This document shows positions 1 to 5,216 of a DNA stretch of 18,334 nt, piece after piece. The DNA comes from Actinomycetes bacterium. Lineage in GTDB: Bacteria; Actinomycetota; Actinomycetes; Actinomycetales; Cellulomonadaceae. The stretch's first letter is position 1. The number at the start of each line of letters is the position of its first letter. Made by a program: the position numbers and the translations under genes. The stretch is from positions 32,734 through 51,067 of the forward strand of contig JAJYTJ010000004.1 in NCBI GenBank assembly GCA_021793115.1. Direction: 5' to 3'. Below the pieces are notes generated by a model. That model had not been told where the DNA came from and ran no database searches. It saw only the letters and a program-made list of their open reading frames with translations.

Positions 1-389
1 ACTTGGAGCACCTGCTCGGCGCACAGCACCGGGCACTCGAACCGCAGCGCCACCGCGATCGCGTCCGAGGCCCGCGAGTCCACCCGCCGCCCGCTGCCGA
101 GCACGAGCGCGGCGTGGAACACGCCGTCGACCAGCTGCGTGATCTCCACCCGTCGCACGCTCGTGCCGGCCGCGAGGAGCGCCTGCTTGAGCAGGTCGTG
201 CGTCATGGGCCGCGGCGGGACGATGCCCGCCTGCGCCGTAGCGATCGCGGAGGCCTCCGCCTGCCCGATGAGGATGGGCACGAGCAGCCCCGACTGCGGG
301 TCGAGGAGCAGCACCACGGTCTCGTCGTCACCCACGTGCGTGCGTACCCCGACGACCTCGACCTGGATCAGCCCGTTGCCGTCCGCCAC
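1..389 (-). CDS. Bifunctional nuclease family protein (DUF151), 3' end cut by window
   Basis: About 129 residues are visible before the window edge removes the C-terminus. The visible part is a DUF151 domain almost from the first residue: an N-terminal strand region (GLIQVEVVGVRTH), then LLLDPQSGLLVPILIGQAEA (about residues 28-47), RPMTHDLL and SRASDAIAVALR near the end, all typical of the family. Members have been described as having both DNase and RNase activity, but in actinobacteria the role is unknown. The GTG start at 389 is preceded by GGTGGAG two bases upstream, and no better start lies before it. It follows the MerR regulator by 55 bases, the same order as Rv1828-Rv1829 in M. tuberculosis, so co-transcription is likely. 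The family call is firm; the cellular role is not known. Confidence 0.9.
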   Translation of the reverse strand, partial: MADGNGLIQVEVVGVRTHVGDDETVVLLLDPQSGLLVPILIGQAEASAIATAQAGIVPPRPMTHDLLKQALLAAGTSVRRVEITQLVDGVFHAALVLGSGRRVDSRASDAIAVALRFECPVLCAEQVLQ

Positions 390-444
390 GACTCCACCGT
401 ACGACGCGCCCGCCGATCCGCCCACAGCGGCCGGCGCCGCCGCG

Positions 445-1239
445 TCAGTCCTCCAGGTCGGCGATCGCCGCACGCACGAGGGCCGTGTGCATCTGCGTGC
501 AGAGCTCCCCGAGCTCGGCCGCGAGCGTCGTCGCACGGGCCCGTGCGGACGCCGACCGCTGGCCCCGCACCGGCGCCACCACCTGCTCGACGAGGTCGAT
601 CTGGCGGTCCGCGGCGGTGCGGAACGCCCGCAGGTGGCGGGCGTCGAGCCCGTGCTCGGCGAGGCGGGCGGCAGCCCGCACCACGTCCCGCGCATAGAGG
701 TCGAATGCGCCCCGCGCGTTGGAGTGCAGCACGCCGTTCGTCACGAGGTCGTCGACGAGCTCGACCGGCACGCCGGCCTCGTCGGCCAGCGTGCGGGTGG
801 TCCAGCGCGGGGCGGCCGCGGCGACGACGCCGTCCGTGGTCGCCAGGTGCGCGCGCGGCTGCTCGTCCTCCTCACCGGCGTCGAGGGCGGTCAGCTGCTC
901 ACCGATCACCTTGAGCGGCAGGTAGCGGTCGCGCTGGCAGCGCAGCACGTAGCGCAGGCGCTCCACGTCGGCCGGCGAGTACTGCCGGTACCCCGCCGGC
1001 GTGCGCAGCGGCGTGACGAGTCCCTGCTCCTCCCAGAAGCGCAGCTTGGACGTGGTCACGGCGGGGAACTCGATCTGCAGCGCCGCGAGGACGTCCGAGA
1101 TGCGCATGGTCGCGCGCCGCGAGATGCCGCGCGGCCATGGCTCGCTCACGCCGCGCTCGGCGTCCGCCCGCGGGCCCGGCTCGGTGCGTTGCGGCTGCCA
1201 CCCCCGCGTGGCGGCGCCGCCCGTGGCCGCCCGGCTCAC
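445..1239 (-). CDS. ftsR: MerR-family transcriptional regulator FtsR
   Basis: A 264-residue MerR-type DNA-binding protein. The winged helix-turn-helix lies at about residues 46-116 (RISDVLAAL, then TTSKLRFWEEQGLVTP and GYRQYSPADVERLRYVLRCQ). A linker and a helical C-terminal domain (about 140-264) follow; no metal-binding cysteine cluster is seen. By position after garA and before DUF151 it is the orthologue of Corynebacterium glutamicum FtsR (Cg1631) and M. tuberculosis Rv1828. FtsR has been shown to activate ftsZ transcription in C. glutamicum. The GTG start at 1239 overlaps the garA stop as GTGA and has GAGGG nine bases upstream, which favours the long form. Later starts at 1149 (GTG) or 1107 (ATG, just before the helix-turn-helix) are possible, since the first 44 residues look disordered. 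Confidence 0.88.
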   Translation of the reverse strand: MSRAATGGAATRGWQPQRTEPGPRADAERGVSEPWPRGISRRATMRISDVLAALQIEFPAVTTSKLRFWEEQGLVTPLRTPAGYRQYSPADVERLRYVLRCQRDRYLPLKVIGEQLTALDAGEEDEQPRAHLATTDGVVAAAAPRWTTRTLADEAGVPVELVDDLVTNGVLHSNARGAFDLYARDVVRAAARLAEHGLDARHLRAFRTAADRQIDLVEQVVAPVRGQRSASARARATTLAAELGELCTQMHTALVRAAIADLED

Positions 1240-1703
1240 GCCGAGGTGCCCTCGCGGTACGGGCTCGGGTGGAACGTCATGCGGAACTTGCCGATCTGCA
1301 CCTCGTCACCCGGGTGCAGCGCCACCTGGTCGATGCGCTGCCGGTTCACGTACGTCCCGTTGAGCGATCCCACGTCCCGCACCCAGAAGACCGTGCCCTC
1401 GCGCGCGAACTCCGCGTGCTTGCGCGACACGGTGACGTCGTCCAGGAAGATGTCCGCGCCGGTGCTGCGGCCCGCGGTGGTGCGCTCGGAGTCGAGCAGG
1501 AACCGCGCGCCGGCGCTCGGCCCGCGCTGCATGACGAGCAGCGCGCTCGTCGGAGGCAGCGCCTGCACCGCCGCGAGCTCGTCGGGGCTCAGCCCCGCCG
1601 CCGGCTCCACCTCGGGCAGCCCGGAGGACGGGAACGAGATGGTCGTCTCGGGCCCGCGGGCCGGGTCCGGCGTCGGCTCGACCCGCGGCCTCTCGTCGCT
1701 CAT
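1236..1703 (-). CDS. garA: FHA-domain metabolic regulator GarA/OdhI
   Basis: A 155-residue protein with a disordered acidic N-terminus and one forkhead-associated domain (about residues 54-145). The FHA signature residues are present: GRS at 78-80, SRKH at 93-96 and NG at 115-116 within SLNGTYVN. In mycobacteria and corynebacteria GarA/OdhI inhibits 2-oxoglutarate dehydrogenase and regulates glutamate metabolism. Phosphorylation by PknB/PknG on the N-terminal ETT motif switches it off. Here the motif is ETTISF (E19, T20, T21) rather than the usual ETTSVF. The ATG at 1703 follows GAGGGG by four bases. It is the first gene after a 121-base gap and overlaps ftsR by four bases, so garA-ftsR-DUF151 is probably one transcript. 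Identification rests on the domain, the phospho-motif and conserved gene order. Confidence 0.93.
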   Translation of the reverse strand: MSDERPRVEPTPDPARGPETTISFPSSGLPEVEPAAGLSPDELAAVQALPPTSALLVMQRGPSAGARFLLDSERTTAGRSTGADIFLDDVTVSRKHAEFAREGTVFWVRDVGSLNGTYVNRQRIDQVALHPGDEVQIGKFRMTFHPSPYREGTSA

Positions 1704-1712
1704 CGAACCCCT

Positions 1713-1730
1713 CGCTCTCGTCGCTCTCGT
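1713..1730. repeat. Tandem 9-base repeat in the garA leader
   Basis: CGCTCTCGT occurs twice in a row on the plus strand, about 10 bases upstream of the garA start on the other strand. A third imperfect copy falls within the first codons of garA. It looks like a local slippage duplication; no function is evident. Confidence 0.45.
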
Positions 1731-1762
1731 CGCGCGTCACGGACACCGCTCCGGACCCAGAC

Positions 1763-1768
1763 ACCCTA
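1763..1768 (-). promoter_or_regulatory. Candidate -10 box for garA-ftsR
   Basis: TAGGGT on the minus strand fits the actinobacterial -10 pattern TANNNT and lies about 60 bases upstream of the garA start. No convincing -35 box is seen. The 121-base gap between the DUF881 gene and garA is the only real break in an otherwise overlapping block, so a promoter here is expected. Confidence 0.4.
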
Positions 1769-1824
1769 TGCGGACGGCGGCCTCGGGCGCAGCACCCGTG
1801 GCCGCTTTCGCCCTGTCACGTCCG

Positions 1825-2703
1825 TCAGGAGGTGGGCACCGGCGCAAGCGTCGCGTACTTCGGCTGCGGCACGTCGCGCAGCGCGCTGATGACCACGTGC
1901 TGCACCTTGGCGACGTCGCCCGTGCCGCCGTCGTTGCGCACGTACGCCAGGGCTCCACCGGGGATCTGGAGCGCGGTCTGGATCGTGTCCGGGTCCCCGA
2001 TGACGAGCCACACGTAGGGCGCGGTCAGCGTCACGCCGTCCAGCTGGATGGCGCCGGGCGCACCGGTGAACGCGCTGCTCGCGGTGACCCGCTGGTCGCC
2101 CACCTGGATGGCCTCGGCACCGGCGTTGCGGAGCTCCTCGAGCATGTTGAGCATCGTCACCGGCCGGATGGAGCGGCTCGGGTCCTGCAGCGAGACGCGC
2201 ACGCCGGGCCCCACGGCGGGCAGCCGGCCGGAGAGGATGCCCTGCATGGCGGCGTTGCGGCGCGCCGCGTCCAGCGCCGCCTGGCGCGAGCTCGAGCCCG
2301 ACTCCAGCTGCGTCTTCTCCGCCTGCAGGTCCGCCGCTTGGCTGGAGAGCTGGTCCGCGCGCGTGCTCGTCTCGTCGAGCAGCCGCACCAGCTCGTCGGT
2401 CCGCAGGTCCGAGAGGCTGGGGTCGCTGGCCTGACGCATCTGCACCACCACCGCGAAGCCCAGCACCGCGCACAGCACGCCCGCGAGCACCTGCGCCCGG
2501 GTGGCCCGCGGGTGCAGCGCCGAGGCCAGGGCGGCCCAGCCGGTGGGCTTGCCACGGGACGTCGAGGGCCGGTCCGACCCGGTCGGCGCCTGCGCGCCCG
2601 GCTCCGGCGCATCCGTCACGGCCCCGTCCGGCGCCGGCCCGTCCGTCACCGCGTCGGCGGACTGGTCCACCGGCTCCCGCTGCTCGTCGTCCGCCATCGT
2701 CAT
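1825..2703 (-). CDS. DUF881 family membrane-anchored protein (second copy)
   Basis: A 292-residue protein. The N-terminus (1-65) is acidic, low-complexity and probably cytoplasmic. One transmembrane helix follows at about 70-88 (VLAGVLCAVLGFAVVVQ), then a likely coiled coil at about 96-150 rich in L, E, Q and A. The DUF881 domain (about 155-285) shows the family features GPGVRVSLQDPS, MLNMLEELRNAGAEAIQVGDQR and PYVWLVIGDPDT. Function is unknown; in Bacillus subtilis the related YlxW and YlxX precede sbp-ftsA-ftsZ. The ATG at 2703 overlaps the Sbp stop as ATGA; no good ribosome binding site precedes it, so translational coupling is likely. It corresponds to Rv1825. An upstream extension of the frame to 3150 overlaps Sbp and is not a real start. 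Confidence 0.9.
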   Translation of the reverse strand: MTMADDEQREPVDQSADAVTDGPAPDGAVTDAPEPGAQAPTGSDRPSTSRGKPTGWAALASALHPRATRAQVLAGVLCAVLGFAVVVQMRQASDPSLSDLRTDELVRLLDETSTRADQLSSQAADLQAEKTQLESGSSSRQAALDAARRNAAMQGILSGRLPAVGPGVRVSLQDPSRSIRPVTMLNMLEELRNAGAEAIQVGDQRVTASSAFTGAPGAIQLDGVTLTAPYVWLVIGDPDTIQTALQIPGGALAYVRNDGGTGDVAKVQHVVISALRDVPQPKYATLAPVPTS

Positions 2704-3032
2704 GCCCGGAAGAGGTGCCGCCGGATCGACGCCGCGTTGGAGAAGATCCGGATGCCCAGGACGACGACGACCGCCGTCGACAGCTGCGTGCCCACCCCCA
2801 GCTGGTCGCCGAGGAACACGATGAAGGCCGCGACGACGACGTTCGAGAGGAACGACGTGAGGAACACGCGGTCGTTGAAGATCCCGTCGAGCAGCGCGCG
2901 CAGGCCGCCGAACAGCGCGTCCAGCGCCGCGACGACGGCGATCGGCAGGTACGGCTGCAGCTCCACCGGGACCGTCGGCTGCACCAGCAGGCCGACGACC
3001 ACGCCGACGGCCAGCCCGAGGATCGCGATCAC
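2700..3032 (-). CDS. sbp: Small basic family protein Sbp (DUF1290)
   Basis: A 110-residue, very hydrophobic protein with three predicted membrane segments: about 2-19 (IAILGLAVGVVVGLLV), 28-47 and 57-76, ending in a basic tail (RRHLFRA). The motif PYLPIAVVAALDALFGGLRA followed by FNDRVFLTSFLSN is diagnostic of the DUF1290 small basic protein family. Its biochemical role is unknown. Members sit between DUF881 genes in actinobacteria (Rv1824) and just before ftsA-ftsZ in Bacillus. The GTG start at 3032 is fixed by GGAGGT three bases upstream and by the GTGA overlap with the preceding DUF881 gene. It also overlaps the following gene by four bases. The same frame runs open to 3557, but that part is antisense-like and arginine-rich. 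Confidence 0.92.
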   Translation of the reverse strand: MIAILGLAVGVVVGLLVQPTVPVELQPYLPIAVVAALDALFGGLRALLDGIFNDRVFLTSFLSNVVVAAFIVFLGDQLGVGTQLSTAVVVVLGIRIFSNAASIRRHLFRA

Positions 3033-3958
3033 GGGACCTCCTTGTTGTCCGGCCCAGACTGTGGCACACCGGCGGCGGGCGTGGGACCGGCCAGCCCGGC
3101 GGCGGCGAGGGCGTCGTCCGGCACGCTCGCGGCGACGAGGGGCGTCGCACCGGACCCCGGCAGGCGCAGCGTCGCCTCCGACGAGATGCTCACGCCGATG
3201 CCGTAGGTGGCCCGCAGCGTGGCGATGTGCTGACCGGCCGACGACAGCGCGAGCTTGGTCTGCAGGTCGGACGCGCCGCCGATCACGTCCACGGTGTACG
3301 GCCCGACCAGCGGCACGAGGTCGACGAGCACCGCGCTGCCGGCGCTGCGGATCGCCGTGGTGCCCGAGACGCGCTGCCCGTTGATGGCGATCGCCTCCGC
3401 GCCCGCCGCCCACAGGCCGTTGACCAGCACCTGGAGGTCGACGTCCTGCACCCGCAGGTCGAGGTTCTCGGGGTCGGCTGCCGCCGCCTGGGCGTCCGAG
3501 AGGACGATCCGCAGGCCGGGGCCCGTCACGGGGGCCGTCCCGGCGGCGATCGACCACCGCCGCGTCGTCGCGAGCAGTGCCGGGTGGGCGCCGCTCAGCG
3601 CGCTCTGCTGCAGCGTCGACACCTCGGCTGCCAGCGCCGCGTTCGACGCGGACAGGCGCTGCACCTCGTCCTTGCGCTCCCGCACCTGCGACTCGAGCAG
3701 CTGGCGCGCCTGCCGGTCGTCGGCCGTCGGCTGGCGCAGCACCGCCGCCGCGGCCGCCACGCCCACACCGAGCGCCCCGGACAGGACGACGACGAGGACC
3801 CAGGCCACGCCGCCGCGCGCCCGCGGGGGGCCCGCCAGGCGGCGCGCGGCGGCCTCCGCGTACCCCGGGTCCAGCGGGCGGCGCTGCAGCTCGTTGAGCA
3901 GCGTCATCGACTCGTCCACGACGCGCGGCACCGTGGTGGGTGCGTGCCGCTGCGCCAT
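3029..3958 (-). CDS. DUF881 family membrane-anchored protein (first copy)
   Basis: A 309-residue protein built like its downstream paralogue. There is a cytoplasmic N-terminus of about 48 residues with a conserved-looking SMTLLNELQRRPLDPGY segment. One transmembrane helix (about 50-73) is followed by a coiled coil at about 78-120 (RQLLESQVRERKDEVQRL) and a DUF881 domain at about 140-280 (GPGLRIVLSDAQ, LVNGLWAAGAEAIAINGQRV, VGPYTVDVIGGASDLQTKL). It ends in an alanine/proline-rich tail. The two copies are clearly diverged. It corresponds to Rv1823. The ATG at 3958 shares one base with the stop of the phosphatidyltransferase gene (TGATG), and the gene overlaps sbp by four bases, so the group is one operon. 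Function is unknown; a membrane-anchored complex with Sbp is an inference from strict co-occurrence. Confidence 0.9.
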   Translation of the reverse strand: MAQRHAPTTVPRVVDESMTLLNELQRRPLDPGYAEAAARRLAGPPRARGGVAWVLVVVLSGALGVGVAAAAAVLRQPTADDRQARQLLESQVRERKDEVQRLSASNAALAAEVSTLQQSALSGAHPALLATTRRWSIAAGTAPVTGPGLRIVLSDAQAAAADPENLDLRVQDVDLQVLVNGLWAAGAEAIAINGQRVSGTTAIRSAGSAVLVDLVPLVGPYTVDVIGGASDLQTKLALSSAGQHIATLRATYGIGVSISSEATLRLPGSGATPLVAASVPDDALAAAGLAGPTPAAGVPQSGPDNKEVP

Positions 3959-4539
3959 CAGGCCCCCGCCCGCGCCGCCAGCACGCGCCGCGCCTGGCCG
4001 GCGTAGAGAGCCCCGGAGAACCAGTACAGGCCCACTCCCCACAGCGCGAAGGCCCAGCCGAGCACGGTCGCGACGGTGGCGACGGGCCCGTGGAAGTGCC
4101 CGAGCAGCAGCAGCGGGAAGGCGTACAGGAGCGCGAACGTGCCGGCCTTGCCCGCGAGGTGCACCGGCAGGGGCCGATGGCCCGCGCGCGCCACCACGAG
4201 CTGCACCAGGCCGAGCAGCACGTCCCGCAGCACCAGCACCGCGACGAGCCACCACGGCACCACGCCGCGCCACGCGAGCGTCACGATCGTGACGAGGATG
4301 AAGAGCCGGTCCGCGGCCGGGTCGAGCAGCTGACCGAGCCGGCTCACCTGGTTCCAGCGGCGGGCGACGACGCCGTCCAGCCAGTCGCTCGCACCGGAGA
4401 CGGCCAGCACGACGAGCGCCCAGCCGTCCTGTTGCCGCACGAGGAGGACCGCGAACACCGGGACGAGCAGGAGCCGCCCGAAGGAGATGAGGTTGGGCAC
4501 CGTGAGCACGCGTGTGCTCGGCCCGGCCTGCTGCGACAC
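3958..4539 (-). CDS. CDP-alcohol phosphatidyltransferase (PgsA2-like)
   Basis: A 193-residue integral membrane enzyme with about five or six hydrophobic segments. The CDP-alcohol phosphatidyltransferase signature D-x2-D-G-x2-A-R-x8-G-x3-D-x3-D is complete, running from D52 to D77 (D52, D55, G56, A59, R60, G69, D73, D77). The family joins a CDP-linked lipid to an alcohol acceptor. The Rv1822 orthologue (PgsA2) is annotated as a phosphatidylglycerophosphate or cardiolipin-type synthase, but the acceptor cannot be read from sequence. The GTG start at 4539 is preferred because GGGAGG lies five bases upstream (4545-4550) and the protein then starts just before the usual VLTVPNLISFGR. An ATG at 4569 in the same frame is the alternative. 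It heads the operon with the DUF881-Sbp-DUF881 genes. Confidence 0.9.
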   Translation of the reverse strand: MSQQAGPSTRVLTVPNLISFGRLLLVPVFAVLLVRQQDGWALVVLAVSGASDWLDGVVARRWNQVSRLGQLLDPAADRLFILVTIVTLAWRGVVPWWLVAVLVLRDVLLGLVQLVVARAGHRPLPVHLAGKAGTFALLYAFPLLLLGHFHGPVATVATVLGWAFALWGVGLYWFSGALYAGQARRVLAARAGA

Positions 4540-4609
4540 CCTCGCCTCCCGCCCCTCGTCCGGCCCCATGCTAGGGCGGAAAGGGCCGCCCCCCCCCGCG
4601 GACGCGTGC

Positions 4610-4615
4610 GACGCT
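4610..4615 (+). promoter_or_regulatory. Candidate -10 box for a leaderless CoA-binding protein mRNA
   Basis: GACGCT lies exactly six bases before the ATG at 4622. It departs from TANNNT at the first base, but it has the same spacing as better candidates elsewhere in this window, and there is no ribosome binding site before the ATG. Confidence 0.3.
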
Positions 4616-4621
4616 GGACGC

Positions 4622-5044
4622 ATGCCGACCCTCAACGACCCCGCCACCATCCGCCGGCTCGTGGCGACCCCCTCCCGGTGGGCCGTCGTCGGACTGTCGG
4701 CGAACCCGGAGCGCCCCGCCTACGGCGTCGCGCAGACCCTGCAGGGGTTGGGCCACGAGATCGTCGCCGTGCACCCGCGGGCCGAACCGGTGCACGGCGC
4801 GCCGGCCGTCGCGACCGTCGGCGAGGTCCCCGGGCACGTCGACGTGGTCGACGTGTTCGTCAACTCCGCGCGCGCCGGCGCTGTGGTCGACGAGGCGATC
4901 GCCGCCGGCGCGTCCGCCGTCTGGCTGCAGCTCGGGGTCGTCGACGAGGCCGCAGCCGCGCGCGCCCTCGCCGCGGGGCTCGACGTGGTGATGGACCGCT
5001 GCCCCGCGATCGAGGCGGGCCGGCTCGGCCTGCTGCGCGGATGA
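4622..5044 (+). CDS. CoA-binding domain protein (YccU-like)
   Basis: A 140-residue single-domain protein of the CoA_binding_2 family, a Rossmann-type nucleotide-binding fold resembling the CoA-binding part of succinyl-CoA synthetase. The hallmarks are WAVVGLSANPERPAYGVAQ (about residues 21-39, the glycine-containing nucleotide loop), IVAVHPRA (about 50-57), the central VDVVDVFVNSARAGAVVDEA and WLQLGVVDEAAAARALAAG. It ends with VVMDRCPAIE, the usual cysteine-proline end of the family. The metabolic role of stand-alone members is unknown. The start is the ATG at 4622; no ribosome binding site is present, suggesting a leaderless mRNA. It is divergent from the phosphatidyltransferase operon with 82 bases between them, and is the only gene before the helicase leader. 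Confidence 0.88.
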   Translation: MPTLNDPATIRRLVATPSRWAVVGLSANPERPAYGVAQTLQGLGHEIVAVHPRAEPVHGAPAVATVGEVPGHVDVVDVFVNSARAGAVVDEAIAAGASAVWLQLGVVDEAAAARALAAGLDVVMDRCPAIEAGRLGLLRG

Positions 5045-5065
5045 AGCACGTGGGATGACCTGAGG

Positions 5066-5071
5066 TAGGCT
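5066..5071 (+). promoter_or_regulatory. Candidate -10 box for the DEAD-box helicase
   Basis: TAGGCT is a near-ideal actinobacterial -10 hexamer just after the stop of the CoA-binding gene. It would start transcription near 5078 and give a 5' leader of about 140 bases. The -35 region is weak (TGAAGC around 5042-5047). Confidence 0.5.
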
Positions 5072-5077
5072 GCTGCC

Positions 5078-5216
5078 GTCGCAGTCCCTGTGGGTCGAGG
5101 TCCTCGGACCTTGCGTTCGTCAGGTCGTGGCCGCCGTGGGTGGCCGATGTGTCGGGGTTGTGCGACCTCCGGTGCGACTCCTTCGCCCGGTGCGCCACTC
5201 CTCCCGAACGGTTCCC
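5078..5216 (+). promoter_or_regulatory. Folded 5' leader of the DEAD-box helicase gene
   Basis: This stretch shows no coding signal. It contains several hairpins: 5093-5110 (seven pairs with one bulge, loop GTC), 5129-5145 (GGCCGCC pairing with GGTGGCC, loop GTG) and 5154-5169 (six pairs with wobbles). A competing helix pairs GACCT at 5107-5111 with AGGTC at 5122-5126, which would exclude the full first hairpin. No Shine-Dalgarno sequence precedes the ATG at 5217. Long structured leaders are known for cold-inducible RNA helicase genes in other bacteria; a regulatory role here is an inference. Confidence 0.5.

Noticed and set aside
1704..1824. Remnant of gcvH between DUF881 and garA
   Set aside because: Only 121 bases remain and no lipoyl-domain lysine motif or other gcvH-like segment can be read in any frame.
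139..3384. A 1081-codon open frame on the plus strand opposite the garA-DUF881 region
   Set aside because: It is arginine- and proline-rich, has no recognisable domain and lies antisense to genes with clear families and overlapping starts. Such frames are expected in very GC-rich DNA.
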